A stretch of DNA of 64,000 nucleotides from Flavobacterium sp. HBTb2-11-1 (GTDB lineage Bacteria > Bacteroidota > Bacteroidia > Flavobacteriales > Flavobacteriaceae), in NCBI RefSeq assembly GCF_009826975.1, contig NZ_WUMO01000002.1:372001-436000 (forward strand), in the 5' to 3' direction. The notes beneath the pieces were generated by a model that was not told where the DNA came from, made no database searches, and saw nothing but the letters and a program-made list of their open reading frames with translations. Both the position numbers and the translations under genes were made by a program. This document shows, piece after piece, positions 54,753-64,000 of this stretch; the first letter of the stretch is position 1; each line of letters begins with the position of its first letter.

Positions 54753-55199
54753 ATGGCTAATTATTATCCACCCGTAGGTTTTCATTTTCTGGTTGAATTT
54801 GATCAGCTAGGCACAAAAGAAAAAGACCATCAATTTCAGTCGGTATCAGGACTTTCTGTGGATCTTGAAACAGAAGAATTTGTTGAGGGTGGAGAAAACA
54901 GATTCAAACACAAACTTCCTGTAAAAACCAAATATCCAAATTTGGTTTTAAAAAGAGGAATTCTTATTGATTCTGATGTAATTGAATGGTGCAGAAAAGC
55001 AATTGAAAACTTCGAATTTAAGCCCGTTGATTTAACTGTAAAACTCTTGAATCAAGATCACGAACCGTTAATGCATTGGAAAGTGGTACATGCTTATCCA
55101 GTAAAATGGGCTGTTGAAGATTTCAGTGCTTTAGAAAGCAAAATTGTTGTTGAAAGCTTTGAGCTTGCTTATAATCATTTCACCCTTCATAAAAAATAA
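54753..55199 (+). CDS. eCIS second tube/tube-initiator protein (Afp5/Pvc5-like)
   Basis: A 148-aa tube-family paralogue: VGFHFLVEFDQLGTKEKDHQ, FQSVSGLSVDLETEEFVEGG, KYPNLVLKRGILIDSDVIEW, VDLTVKLLNQDHEPLMHWKV. It is clearly homologous to the preceding tube protein but longer, and begins 2 bases after it. By order it corresponds to Afp5, which joins the tube to the spike. Confidence 0.9.
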   Translation: MANYYPPVGFHFLVEFDQLGTKEKDHQFQSVSGLSVDLETEEFVEGGENRFKHKLPVKTKYPNLVLKRGILIDSDVIEWCRKAIENFEFKPVDLTVKLLNQDHEPLMHWKVVHAYPVKWAVEDFSALESKIVVESFELAYNHFTLHKK

Positions 55200-55206
55200 T
55201 ATAGCG

Positions 55207-55371
55207 ATGCCAATTGAAATCAAAGAGCTTCACATTAAAATAAATGTGAACGAAAGTCCAAGTTCGGGTGCAAAACCAGCTTCACCATCTTCTTCTTCTA
55301 CAGAAAAAGATAATGTAGCTGAATGTGTCGAGCAAGTAATGAAGATTATTGAACGAAAAAAAGAACGCTGA
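55207..55371 (+). CDS. DUF5908 small protein (Afp6/Pvc6 position)
   Basis: A 54-aa protein: the ATG at 55207 (MPIEIKELHIKINVNESPSS) is chosen because it matches the DUF5908 start; the frame is open from 55144 but that overlaps the tube gene. A Ser/Pro-rich middle is followed by an amphipathic helix (NVAECVEQVMKIIERKKER). Such small proteins sit between tube and LysM genes in eCIS operons; the role is not established. Confidence 0.8.
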   Translation: MPIEIKELHIKINVNESPSSGAKPASPSSSSTEKDNVAECVEQVMKIIERKKER

Positions 55372-55372
55372 T

Positions 55373-56062
55373 ATGACAACTGGTGAATTAAAAAAACTGA
55401 AGATTATTGCCTATAGCGATCCGCAATTCAATAGTCCCATTTCGGATATTGAAGAGTTCGTTACTTTGATGAATCCCGAGAAATATACTTTTCATTACAA
55501 AATCGAGCAAGATACCACTCAAGCCGCTGGAACGAGCAGTCCCGCACCAAGATTTACGGCAATTGCTCCAGAGGAATTAGAATTGGATTTTGTTTTTGAC
55601 CGAACTGGTGTTATTGCTGGCAAAGAAAGCACTGAAAATGGTGTTATTGAAGACATTGAGCATTTTAGAAAAGTAATTTTAGAATATAACGGTACAGAAC
55701 ATAAGCCAAATTATTTAAAAATTGCTTGGGGAAGCCTGCTGTTTAAAGGATCTCTCACCGAAATGACCATTGAATACAAACTTTTCAGGCCAGACGGAAC
55801 GCCAATTAGAGCTATTGCAAAAGGAAAATTCAAAGGAGTTGTGGAAGATGAGTTAAGAGCAAAACAGCAGAACAATCAATCTCCTGATTTAACACACACT
55901 AGAACTGTAAAAGCGGGAGATACGCTTCCACTAATGTCTTTTAAAATCTACGGCGATTCAAAATATTATCTCGAAGTAGCAAGAGCCAACAAGCTCATCA
56001 ATTTCAGAAAATTAAAAATTGGTCAAAAAATATTTTTCCCTCCACTGCAAAAACAACAATAG
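55373..56062 (+). CDS. eCIS LysM tube-base adaptor (Afp7/Pvc7-like, CIS_tube)
   Basis: From the ATG at 55373 (MTTGELKKLKIIAYSDPQFN) the product is 229 aa. The N-terminal domain (EEFVTLMNPEKYTFHYKIEQ, ELELDFVFDRTGVIAG) is the tube-adaptor fold. The C-terminal 50 residues are LysM (TVKAGDTLPLMSFKIYGDSK, YYLEVARANKLINFRKLKIG). It joins tube and spike in the Afp/PVC baseplate. The spike gene's ATG follows its stop immediately. Confidence 0.92.
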   Translation: MTTGELKKLKIIAYSDPQFNSPISDIEEFVTLMNPEKYTFHYKIEQDTTQAAGTSSPAPRFTAIAPEELELDFVFDRTGVIAGKESTENGVIEDIEHFRKVILEYNGTEHKPNYLKIAWGSLLFKGSLTEMTIEYKLFRPDGTPIRAIAKGKFKGVVEDELRAKQQNNQSPDLTHTRTVKAGDTLPLMSFKIYGDSKYYLEVARANKLINFRKLKIGQKIFFPPLQKQQ

Positions 56063-57808
56063 ATGAACAATAGTGACGTCATACAAACCAGTAAAAGTGC
56101 CGATTTAGTAACACACAAATTGCTCATTGAGGGAACTGAGCTGTCTGGCGTTTACCAAGTAATGAGCATTGTAGTTCATAATGAGGTAAACAGAATACCT
56201 ATGGCGCAGATTATTTTGACCGATGGAGATGCCGCTTCAAGAGATTTTAAATTAAGCAATGAAGATTTGCTCATTCCAGGTAAAAAAATAGAAATCAAAG
56301 CAGGTTATCACAGCGACGAAGAAACTATTTACAAAGGAATCGTGGTAAAACATTCTATAAAAATAAAAGACAATTCGTCCCTATTGATTGTAGAATGTAA
56401 AGATGAAGCCGTAAAAATGACCATTGGAAGAAAGAGCAAATATTTTTATGATGTAAAAGACAGTGACGCTTTTGAAGACATTATTGGCACTTACGGATTG
56501 CAAAAAGATGTAGAAAGTACAAATTATAGCCACAAAGAGTTAGTGCAATACAATACATCCGATTGGGATTTTATTGTCTCACGTGCACAAGCTAATGGAA
56601 AATTATGTTTTGTTGAAAATGGCAAAATCTCTGTAAAAAAACCAGATTTGGCTTCAGAATCAGTTGAAACGGTTGCTTTTGGTGCCACAATGCTCGATTT
56701 TGATGCCGAAATTGATGCTCGAAATCAGTTTGCCAAAGTTTCATCTTACAGCTGGAATGCATCCAATCAGGAATTATTAGAAATTGAAGCTAAAGATCCG
56801 AGTGTAAGTCTAAACGGAAATTTATCTGCTTCGGATTTATCCGATATCGTAAAGCTTGAAAATTTAGAATTGCGTCACGGCGGTCATGTTACCGATACCG
56901 AATTGCAAGATTGGGCAGATGCTAAATTATTATTTCAACAGCTGTCAAAAGTTCGCGGAAGAGTAAAATTTCAAGGTATTCCTGCTGTAAAACCCAATAC
57001 CATTATCACACTTGAAGGTGTTGGAGATCGCTTTAATGGCAAAGCATACGTTACTGGAGTTTTCCATGAAATAGCAAATGGTAACTGGACTGTAGATGTG
57101 CAATTTGGACTAAATCCCGAATGGTTTTCTGAAACGTATGATCTCAATACGCCATCGGCTTCAGGAATTATTCCGTCCATAAAAGGATTGCATATTGGTA
57201 TTGTAACCCAGCTTCAAGACGATCCTGATGGCGAGGACAGAATTTTGGTCAAAATCCCAATCATCAATAACGAAGAACAGGGAATTTGGTGCAGAGTCGC
57301 AGCTTTAGACGCAGGAGACAACAGAGGCACATTTTTTAGGCCAGAAATTGAAGACGAAGTAATTATTGGTTTTATCAATGAAGATCCGAATGACGCTATT
57401 GTTTTAGGAATGCTTCACAGCAGTGCAAAACCTGCTCCGCTAAAAGCATCTGACGACAACCATCAAAAAGGGATTTTTACCAGAAGTGAAATGAAAGTAC
57501 TCTTTGATGATGAGAAAAAATCGATAGCTATTGAAACTCCTGCAGGCAAAAAAATAACGCTGGACGAAGACAAAGGATCTATCGTTGTTGAGGACGAAAA
57601 TTCAAACGTAATTACAATTGACAGCGCAGGAATAAAAATGGAAAGCGCAGGCGACATTTCAATAAAAGCCACAGGCGATGTTAAAATTGAAGGCACCAAT
57701 GTAAACCTAAAAGCAACTGCGCAATTTAAAGCCGAAGGAAATGCTGGAGCAGAAATGTCATCGGCTGCGGTAGCGATTGTAAAAGGAAGCATTGTTCAGA
57801 TTAACTAA
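56063..57808 (+). CDS. eCIS central spike protein, VgrG/gpV-like (Afp8/Pvc8-like)
   Basis: A 581-aa protein. gp27-like base (1-370; SIVVHNEVNRIPMAQIILTD, DWDFIVSRAQANGKLCFVEN), gp5/gpV OB-fold (about 375-460; VTQLQDDPDGEDRILVKIPI, GIWCRVAALDAGDNRG, GFINEDPNDAIVLGMLHSS) and a beta-helical needle (about 500-581; ETPAGKKITLDEDKGSIVVE). It forms the piercing spike under the tube; the PAAR tip is the next gene. Confidence 0.95.
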   Translation: MNNSDVIQTSKSADLVTHKLLIEGTELSGVYQVMSIVVHNEVNRIPMAQIILTDGDAASRDFKLSNEDLLIPGKKIEIKAGYHSDEETIYKGIVVKHSIKIKDNSSLLIVECKDEAVKMTIGRKSKYFYDVKDSDAFEDIIGTYGLQKDVESTNYSHKELVQYNTSDWDFIVSRAQANGKLCFVENGKISVKKPDLASESVETVAFGATMLDFDAEIDARNQFAKVSSYSWNASNQELLEIEAKDPSVSLNGNLSASDLSDIVKLENLELRHGGHVTDTELQDWADAKLLFQQLSKVRGRVKFQGIPAVKPNTIITLEGVGDRFNGKAYVTGVFHEIANGNWTVDVQFGLNPEWFSETYDLNTPSASGIIPSIKGLHIGIVTQLQDDPDGEDRILVKIPIINNEEQGIWCRVAALDAGDNRGTFFRPEIEDEVIIGFINEDPNDAIVLGMLHSSAKPAPLKASDDNHQKGIFTRSEMKVLFDDEKKSIAIETPAGKKITLDEDKGSIVVEDENSNVITIDSAGIKMESAGDISIKATGDVKIEGTNVNLKATAQFKAEGNAGAEMSSAAVAIVKGSIVQIN

Positions 57809-57872
57809 TTCATTATCTAAACTATATTATCCAAAACTTAAACTAAAGGTTAACTATAAAAAATAAGTAGTT

Positions 57873-58163
57873 ATGGGAGCACCAGCCGCAAGAATTAACG
57901 ACATGCATGTTTGCCCAATGGTAACGGGAACTGTACCTCATGTCGGAGGACCAATATTGCCGCCAGGTTCGCCTACAGTATTAATAGGCGGTCAACCTGC
58001 AGCTTGTTTAGGAGATATGATTGTTTGCACAGGACCACCAGACAGTATTATAGCTGGTTCAAGCACAGTGCTGATTGGAGGAAAACCAGCCGCAAGAATG
58101 GGAGATTCAACTGCGCATGGCGGAACAATTGTATTGGGATGTCCAACTGTTTTAATAGGCTGA
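57873..58163 (+). CDS. PAAR-motif spike tip protein
   Basis: A 96-aa protein: PAARINDMHVCPMVTGTVPH, then GSPTVLIGGQPAACLGDMIV, STVLIGGKPAARMGDSTAHG and the final CPTVLIG. The PAAR repeats and metal-binding His/Cys sharpen the spike. No extra toxin domain is attached. Confidence 0.95.
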   Translation: MGAPAARINDMHVCPMVTGTVPHVGGPILPPGSPTVLIGGQPAACLGDMIVCTGPPDSIIAGSSTVLIGGKPAARMGDSTAHGGTIVLGCPTVLIG

Positions 58164-58165
58164 TT

Positions 58166-58576
58166 ATGGAAAATAAAGAAGCTTTTTTAGGAACTGGATG
58201 GAGTTTTCCGCCAGAGTTCAAAAAGAACAATAAAGCAGTCGTAATGACATCCGACGAAGCAGACATTAAAAGCAGTCTGGAAATATTGCTTTCAACCAAA
58301 ATCGGCGAACGCATTATGCTGCCCAGGTACGGCTGCAATATGGATGAACTACTATTTGAAACATTAGACAGAACACTCAAAACTTATGTTTCAGAACTCA
58401 TAAAAACAGCGATTTTATATTACGAACCGCGAATTGATGCTGAAAAAATCGATATCGCACAAAGTGATGATCTAGAAGGAGAATTATTGGTCATAATTGA
58501 TTACAAAATAAGAAGTACAAACTCAAGAAGCAATCTTGTTTATCCTTTTTACAAAGAAGAAGGCACTAATGTTTAA
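58166..58576 (+). CDS. eCIS baseplate protein, gp25/GPW family (Afp9/Pvc9-like)
   Basis: The ATG at 58166 follows the PAAR stop by 2 bases; the product is 136 aa. The frame opens earlier, but inside PAAR. Motifs: FLGTGWSFPPEFKKNNKAVV, ILLSTKIGERIMLPRYGCNM (the conserved T..GER...P..G), LIKTAILYYEPRIDAEKIDI. Part of the baseplate wedge. Confidence 0.93.
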   Translation: MENKEAFLGTGWSFPPEFKKNNKAVVMTSDEADIKSSLEILLSTKIGERIMLPRYGCNMDELLFETLDRTLKTYVSELIKTAILYYEPRIDAEKIDIAQSDDLEGELLVIIDYKIRSTNSRSNLVYPFYKEEGTNV

Positions 58577-58589
58577 AAGTTTATAAGCT

Positions 58590-61500
58590 ATGAGCACTAA
58601 CGGCAGCCAAATAGACAATGTTATTTTTAAAAGAAATGGAGTGAACCAAGAAGAACGTTTTAGTGACGCTCTAGAACCTAGCAATCTAAAACTTCATGAT
58701 TTTACTATTGAAGACTGGCTGTTATTTGCTTATAATTTTGCCAAAGAAGTGAACTTTTTTGACACAAATAACGATAAAACCCCAGAAGGCAATTGGCAGG
58801 AGTTTTTCAGCTATTTCGGCTTTTCAAAAGATAATCTTCCAGATGGCATTCCGAAAAGAACAGAGAAGGAATATGCCATTTTAAAAGAAAAGATCACCAA
58901 AACATTATCAGCTGCTACTATCAATCAAGACCTTACTCCTCACCTAACCTTGTTTGTATGTTTCTTGAAATTATTGGAATTATCTCAAAACAAACTTAAT
59001 CTCATTACCAAGAAGCATTTAGATTTTTTCTATAAGGACATACTTCAAATTGAGAAACTGCCTGCAAAAGCAGATAAAGTCAATATCATTTTTGAACTGG
59101 CAAAAAAAGTCGCCGAAGAGAAAATTGCTGTAAACACAGAACTTGACGCGGGAAAAGATCCCGATGGCAAAAAATTAATCTACAAAACCACAGAAGAGTT
59201 TATTGCCACCAAAGCCCATATAGCCTATTTAAAAAGCGTATATAATAACGTTGATTTGGGCGAAATAAAATGCAGTGAAATTGCCAATTCTCTAGATGGA
59301 AAAGGTGAACCTTTAAAAGAAGATTCTCCTTACTGGTTTCCTTTTGGATATACTTCCAATGAAGAAAAATATCCAGAATTAAACGGTGCCAAATTAGGTT
59401 TTGCAATAGCTTCAGAAGTGTTTAACCTTAAAGAAGGCGACAGAAATATTGACATTACAATTACTTTTGATGCTGCTTTAACTTTTCACCATCCGTTTAA
59501 TGTAAATGATCTTTTGGAAAATATAAGCATTCTTTATAGCGGAAAAAAAGGATGGGTTGGAAATTTTAAACTAAGCACAGGCATCGTTTTCAAAAATGGA
59601 ACACAATCATCCAACATTGGCGGCAACCAATTAAAATTGGTTTTTCAGATATCAAAAGACAATCCGGCAATTGTCAACTACGATCAGACCGTTTTAGGAG
59701 AATTTTTCTCTACAAAACTGCCAGTAATTCGATTTTTAATTAATACACAAAATCCAAAAGGCCATACTCTTTTCAGAAGTTTAGTCACAAAACCTATAAC
59801 CAGCATTACAGCAAAAGTTGAAGTTAAGGATGTCAAATCTCTTGTATTAGAGAGTGATACTGGTTTGCTTAATGCAGCAAAACCTTTTTACCCTTTTACA
59901 ACTCAACCCGAAAAAAACAGTTCGTTTATAATCAACTATCCTGAAATTTTTTCTAAAAAATGGACAGACGCAGATATTAACATAAAATGGAAAAATACTC
60001 CATTATCATTTGAAACTCATTATGCCGCTTACAAAAGTAGTTTTATAGAAAAAATAAGCAAAAAGATTTTTATTGACGCCATTTTTATCAAAGATAAAAT
60101 TGAGGCGAAAATGAACGTCAATCAACCTGAAGATGGAATTGCCAAAAAAAACAATTCGGAAATAGAAGCTGTTTCAGAAGCCAACCATTCACTTCAAATA
60201 AATCCAGACAATCCAATTGTAACGAAGGATTATTTTAAAGCAACATTATCTGTTTTAAACAAAGAAGTTTGGGATGAACAAAATAAAGCGGTCAATTTAT
60301 TTGATGATCCTGATACAGATAAAGTATTCGAATCAAACATCCATGTAAAAGGAGACTATGAACTTGGCAAAAGCGGTCCTATTCGATTGACCTTAAATCA
60401 GTCCTTTTTGCATTCGTTATTTCCAAAAATATATACTTTGGCGATAATGAATGTGGCGACAGATCCATCAACGCCAATTCCAAATGAGCCTTACACGCCA
60501 GTTGTAGAAAGCATAAGTCTGAATTATTCTGCTGAGGAAACTATTGATTTTGGTACTTCAGCCTACGAGTCTAACCGAATAAAACTGTTTCATGAAGCCC
60601 CCTTTGGCCAGCGCGAAGAGCATTCTTATTTGAAACAGCAAGCCATCAATAAAGAAATTTTAGAAGTTGGACCAATTACCAATTGTCTGGTTCCTGATTA
60701 TTGCAACGGAGGCGAATTTTATATCGGTCTTCAAGATGCCGAAATATCACAACAGATTTCATTATTATTCCAAATATTGGAAGGAAGCGAGAATACAAGT
60801 GTACCCACTTTTACAGGAAAACAAAAAGTAGAATGGTACATATTATGCGATAATTACTGGAAAAATTTGGACAAGGACATTTTAGCAAATGGCATAGACA
60901 ACTTCTTAAAATCAGGAATCGTAAAATTTGGCATTCCAAAACAGGCATCCCATGACAATACATTGTTTCCGGCCAATACCATTTGGATAAAAGCAAAAAT
61001 GCACAAAGATTATGATGCCGTTTGCAAAGTTATCGATGTGAAAACTCAAGTTGTAACTGCTCAGTTTTTTGACAATAACAATAATTTAGCGCATTTAGAC
61101 AGCACATTGCCTGCTAAAACAATATCAAAATTAATTACACGAGTTCCGCAGATTAAAAGCATTGAACAGCCATTTAATTCGTTTGATGGAAAACCATTAG
61201 AATCAGATCCCTCCTATTATCTGCGTGTAAGCGAACGCTTGCGCCACAAAAACAGAGCTATAACACTTTGGGATTATGAGCATCTTATTTTACAGGAATT
61301 TCCAAGTGTTTTTAGGGTAAAATGCCTAAACCATACTTTTATTTCGGGTACAGAAACCTCGTTTTTATCTCCAGGAAAAGTAACGGTAGTCGTAATTCCA
61401 GATATCGTAGACAAAAATGTATTCGATATTTATGAGCCAAGAGTTAGCACAGCCACATTAAACATCATTGAGAGTTTTATCAATTCTAAAAATTCCATGT

Positions 61501-61967
61501 TAGTGTCTGCTAAAGTCATTAATCCTGATTATGAAAAAGTTATCATCAAACTGGATGTGAAATTTTATCCCGAATTCGATGAGAATTTCTATAAAAAACA
61601 GCTTAATGAAGATCTTATCAAATTTTTATCGCCTTGGGCCTTTGATACCTCAAAACAAATCATATTTGGAGTTGAACTGCAACGAAGCATTGTTATCGAA
61701 TATATCGAAAACCTATACTATGTAGATTTTTTATCTACTCTGGAGATGGCAATCTATATCGATAAGAAAACAGATAAGGAAAATCCTAAACCATTGGAGG
61801 ATACAGAAAATAATAAAGACAACATTCATCTTTTAGATTTTCAAACCATATTGTCTCCTTCAAGTCCAAAAAACATTTTAGTCTCTGTTAAAAATCATAT
61901 TATCAGTACCAATATAAAAACTTGCAAAGAACCAATCCCAGAACAACCTGAAAAATGTCGCTACTAA
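58590..61967 (+). CDS. eCIS baseplate J-like protein (Afp11/Pvc11-like)
   Basis: A 1125-aa protein. The C-terminal part shows baseplate-J/gp6 features (YYLRVSERLRHKNRAITLWD, YEHLILQEFPSVFRVKCLNH, TVVVIPDIVDKNVFDIYEPR). The large N-terminal two-thirds are beta-rich and specific to eCIS. Length agrees with Afp11-type proteins. Its 3' end overlaps the next gene by 13 bases. Confidence 0.92.
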   Translation: MSTNGSQIDNVIFKRNGVNQEERFSDALEPSNLKLHDFTIEDWLLFAYNFAKEVNFFDTNNDKTPEGNWQEFFSYFGFSKDNLPDGIPKRTEKEYAILKEKITKTLSAATINQDLTPHLTLFVCFLKLLELSQNKLNLITKKHLDFFYKDILQIEKLPAKADKVNIIFELAKKVAEEKIAVNTELDAGKDPDGKKLIYKTTEEFIATKAHIAYLKSVYNNVDLGEIKCSEIANSLDGKGEPLKEDSPYWFPFGYTSNEEKYPELNGAKLGFAIASEVFNLKEGDRNIDITITFDAALTFHHPFNVNDLLENISILYSGKKGWVGNFKLSTGIVFKNGTQSSNIGGNQLKLVFQISKDNPAIVNYDQTVLGEFFSTKLPVIRFLINTQNPKGHTLFRSLVTKPITSITAKVEVKDVKSLVLESDTGLLNAAKPFYPFTTQPEKNSSFIINYPEIFSKKWTDADINIKWKNTPLSFETHYAAYKSSFIEKISKKIFIDAIFIKDKIEAKMNVNQPEDGIAKKNNSEIEAVSEANHSLQINPDNPIVTKDYFKATLSVLNKEVWDEQNKAVNLFDDPDTDKVFESNIHVKGDYELGKSGPIRLTLNQSFLHSLFPKIYTLAIMNVATDPSTPIPNEPYTPVVESISLNYSAEETIDFGTSAYESNRIKLFHEAPFGQREEHSYLKQQAINKEILEVGPITNCLVPDYCNGGEFYIGLQDAEISQQISLLFQILEGSENTSVPTFTGKQKVEWYILCDNYWKNLDKDILANGIDNFLKSGIVKFGIPKQASHDNTLFPANTIWIKAKMHKDYDAVCKVIDVKTQVVTAQFFDNNNNLAHLDSTLPAKTISKLITRVPQIKSIEQPFNSFDGKPLESDPSYYLRVSERLRHKNRAITLWDYEHLILQEFPSVFRVKCLNHTFISGTETSFLSPGKVTVVVIPDIVDKNVFDIYEPRVSTATLNIIESFINSKNSMLVSAKVINPDYEKVIIKLDVKFYPEFDENFYKKQLNEDLIKFLSPWAFDTSKQIIFGVELQRSIVIEYIENLYYVDFLSTLEMAIYIDKKTDKENPKPLEDTENNKDNIHLLDFQTILSPSSPKNILVSVKNHIISTNIKTCKEPIPEQPEKCRY

Positions 61968-64000
61968 ATCCACATATCACCATTCCTAAAAAATCAGCAT
62001 CAGAAGATGATTTGGATTTCTTTTATCTAAGAAAAAAAGGAATCGAATATATTGAGTCTTTTGGCAGTAAATTCTGGACTGATTTTAACGAGCATGATCC
62101 TGGTATTACAATGCTGGAAATGCTTTCTTATGCCATTTCAGATCTGGGCATGAGACTCAATCTTCCTATAGAAAATATATTAGCATCTGATGACATCAAT
62201 AAAGACATTCCAAAGCAGTTTTTTAAAGCTTCAGAAGTATTGTCTTCTAGCCCTGTTACCCAAAATGATTACCGAAAACTATTTATAGACATAGATGGGG
62301 TTAGAAATTGCTGGCTCGCCAAACATGAGAAAACGGTTTATGTGGACTGCAAAAAAAATCAGCTTTCTTATGATGTTAAGGATTATAATAATCTACCAGA
62401 TAACCTAAGAAAATCTTTTGAGCTAAATGGTTTATATGATTTGTATGTAGATTTCGAAAGTTCAAAACCATCAGAAATAGAAGCTGTTAAAGAAAAAATA
62501 AGAAAGCAGTATCATGCCAACAGAAACCTTTGCGAAGATCTTGTCGATATCAAAAAAGTAGTAGATTATCCTATCAAAATCTGCGTAGATATTGAAGTAA
62601 ATACCGAAGCCGATGAAGAATTGGTTCATGCCAATGTTCTTCATGCCCTTGAAAGTTACTTATCGACAACGGTCAATTTTTATTCGTTAAAACAAATGAT
62701 TGACAAAGGGTATTCGACTTTGGAAATTTTTGATGGTCCATCTTTAGAGAATGGCTTCATTGATACCAAAGAATTGCTTACCGCAGATTTAAGAAATGAA
62801 GTGCGTCTTTCAGATATCATGAGAATCATCATGTCAGTGCCAGATGTAATCTTAATTAAAGATATTTCTTTAGGAAACTGCAGTGGTGATGACTTGGAAA
62901 ACAAATGGCTTATCTGCCTTGCGCCTTATCAAAAACCAGTTATTTGTGTCAAAAGTGTTTTCAATTACAACAAAGGATTATTGCCTCTGAATATCAATCA
63001 GGCACAAGTAAAAATTTATTTAGATGCCATAAAAGCCGAAAAAGACAAAGCTACAACCAACGCCATCCAGAATAAAGAATTAGAAATACCAAATGGCGAA
63101 TATCTTAATACTGATTTTTATACCACCATCCAAAATGATTTCCCTGAAACCTACGGTATTGGCGAAGTAGGTCTTCCAACTCGAGCGTCTGTTGAACGTA
63201 AATCTAAAGCAAAACAATTAAAAGGATATCTTTTATTTTTTGATCAGATATTAGGAAGTTATTTTAAACAATTAGGTCAGGTAAGCGAATTGCTTTCGGT
63301 AAGCGGGAATTTGACCCGAACTCTTTTTACTCAAGTCGTAAAAGATATTGAAGGCGCGAACGACATTGTTGACGGATACGATAACTACACGGATGACAGC
63401 ATTACAGAACTGCTTTTTGACCAGCAGGACAATAATATCGAAAGAAGAAACAAAATTTTGGATCATCTTTTGTCTCGTTTTGCTGAGAATTTTTCAGAAT
63501 ACGTTTTTGTCAATAAAACCATTTACGGAAATACTACAGATCAAGTCGTATTGCGGGACAAAGAAAACTTTTTGAAAGATTATAAAGTTGTATGCAAAGA
63601 CCGAGGCAATGCTTTTGATTATTACAAACAGCCTATTGCCAATTTATGGAATACAAATAATGTTTCAGGAGCAGAAAAAAGAATTTCAAGACTCATTGGC
63701 ATTAAAGATTACAGCCGAAGAAATCTTTCCAACTCTTTTGTTCAGATGTACAATTTTATTGATTCAGACAATCAATCGGTATATAGATGGCGTATTGTGG
63801 ACACAAATAATGAGATTGTACTTTCTTCAACGGCAGAATACTTTGATACTTCTGCTGCAAATAAAGAGCTTTATTTTGCTGCATTGCAGATTATTCAGAC
63901 CCGGGAGTATAAAATAAAAGAAGCCTTTAAAAACGGCACTGTAAAAGATTTATCCATTATCGACAATATCTTAATTCAGAAATCAGACGGTGGGAAATAT
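61955..64000 (+). CDS. eCIS baseplate wedge protein, Afp12/Pvc12-like, truncated by window
   Basis: The ATG at 61955 (MSLLNPHITIPKKSASEDDL) opens a frame of at least 682 codons with no stop to the edge. The N-terminus GSKFWTDFNEHDPGITMLEM, LSYAISDLGMRL is the hallmark of the gp6/J-arm-like second wedge protein that follows Afp11. The 13-base overlap with the J gene indicates translational coupling. The end, and presumably the tape measure, fibre, ATPase and payload genes, lie outside. Confidence 0.88.
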   Translation, partial: MSLLNPHITIPKKSASEDDLDFFYLRKKGIEYIESFGSKFWTDFNEHDPGITMLEMLSYAISDLGMRLNLPIENILASDDINKDIPKQFFKASEVLSSSPVTQNDYRKLFIDIDGVRNCWLAKHEKTVYVDCKKNQLSYDVKDYNNLPDNLRKSFELNGLYDLYVDFESSKPSEIEAVKEKIRKQYHANRNLCEDLVDIKKVVDYPIKICVDIEVNTEADEELVHANVLHALESYLSTTVNFYSLKQMIDKGYSTLEIFDGPSLENGFIDTKELLTADLRNEVRLSDIMRIIMSVPDVILIKDISLGNCSGDDLENKWLICLAPYQKPVICVKSVFNYNKGLLPLNINQAQVKIYLDAIKAEKDKATTNAIQNKELEIPNGEYLNTDFYTTIQNDFPETYGIGEVGLPTRASVERKSKAKQLKGYLLFFDQILGSYFKQLGQVSELLSVSGNLTRTLFTQVVKDIEGANDIVDGYDNYTDDSITELLFDQQDNNIERRNKILDHLLSRFAENFSEYVFVNKTIYGNTTDQVVLRDKENFLKDYKVVCKDRGNAFDYYKQPIANLWNTNNVSGAEKRISRLIGIKDYSRRNLSNSFVQMYNFIDSDNQSVYRWRIVDTNNEIVLSSTAEYFDTSAANKELYFAALQIIQTREYKIKEAFKNGTVKDLSIIDNILIQKSDGGKY

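Noticed and set aside
63348..63917. Small plus-strand frames at the right end
   Set aside because: They are out-of-frame shadows inside the continuous Afp12-like frame from 61955.
50735..64000. Prophage or T6SS interpretation
   Set aside because: No head, packaging, lysis or integrase genes and no TssJKLM; DUF4255, DUF5908 and the LysM adaptor are eCIS hallmarks.
1..64000. CRISPR arrays, tRNA or rRNA genes, insertion sequences
   Set aside because: No spaced direct repeats, no cloverleaf or rRNA-like blocks and no transposase motifs were found by reading.

Overview
The window looks like chromosomal DNA of a Flavobacterium-like member of the Bacteroidota. The evidence is low GC with AT-rich intergenic DNA, SusC/SusD pairs, a hybrid two-component regulator with an AraC output, FecI/FecR/TonB loci, T9SS and PID-CTERM type secreted proteins, almost no Shine-Dalgarno sequences, and a TTTG-N20-TAnnTTTG promoter. 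No rRNA, tRNA, CRISPR array, transposase or integrase was found.

Layout. (1) 1-13140, minus strand: a fructan (levan/inulin) utilisation locus. It holds a hybrid sensor with a periplasmic sugar-binding domain, an MFS sugar porter, a GH32 exo-fructosidase, SusC, SusD, a SusE-position surface lipoprotein and a second GH32-like lipoprotein cut by the window edge. The sensor would detect released fructose and switch on the binding, import and hydrolysis genes. (2) 13553-18847: a tiny PID-CTERM-like protein, a T9SS-exported protein, another secreted surface protein, a single-domain response regulator, and the remains of a CHASE3 sensor. (3) 19303-30572: iron and envelope functions. These are a siderophore-type TonB receptor with a clear promoter/operator, a frameshifted PepSY membrane protein, a lipoprotein, a FecI/FecR/STN-TonB receptor trio, and an operon of OB-fold protein, DUF5777 barrel, cytochrome c and YceI. 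GTAGGGTAA recurs at three places around the sigma-factor locus. (4) 30687-36829: thioesterase-like protein, divergent HxlR/SDR/SnoaL-like genes, an AraC regulator with a membrane protein, a seven-repeat propeller lipoprotein and another lipoprotein.

(5) 37404-49967: a block resembling general-stress genes: Tat-exported YghA-like SDR, flavodoxin-fold reductase, DUF72, another SDR, two DUF892 proteins, an SPW-repeat membrane protein, a DUF2158 protein, a SET-domain protein and a SpoIIAA-like protein. Several signalling proteins here have lost their catalytic residues: a CheB-CheR-PAS-kinase protein lacking the CheB triad and the kinase histidine, a receiver lacking its phospho-aspartate, and a DUF892 protein lacking the ExHYE-type ligands. 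The block ends with a second PID-CTERM gene beside a decayed secreted-protein gene.

(6) 50735 to the right edge: an extracellular contractile injection system (eCIS, Afp/PVC-like) operon. It encodes a DUF4255 cap, an unknown 278-aa protein, an unusually large sheath, two tube proteins, DUF5908, a LysM adaptor, a VgrG/gpV-like spike, PAAR, gp25, baseplate J and the start of an Afp12-like wedge protein. ATPase, tape measure, fibre and toxins must lie beyond the window.

Three genes (PepSY 22384-22387, CheB/CheR 42520-42523, and an 88-aa membrane protein near 45615) are each restored by adding one base. They are either recent mutations or assembly indels.
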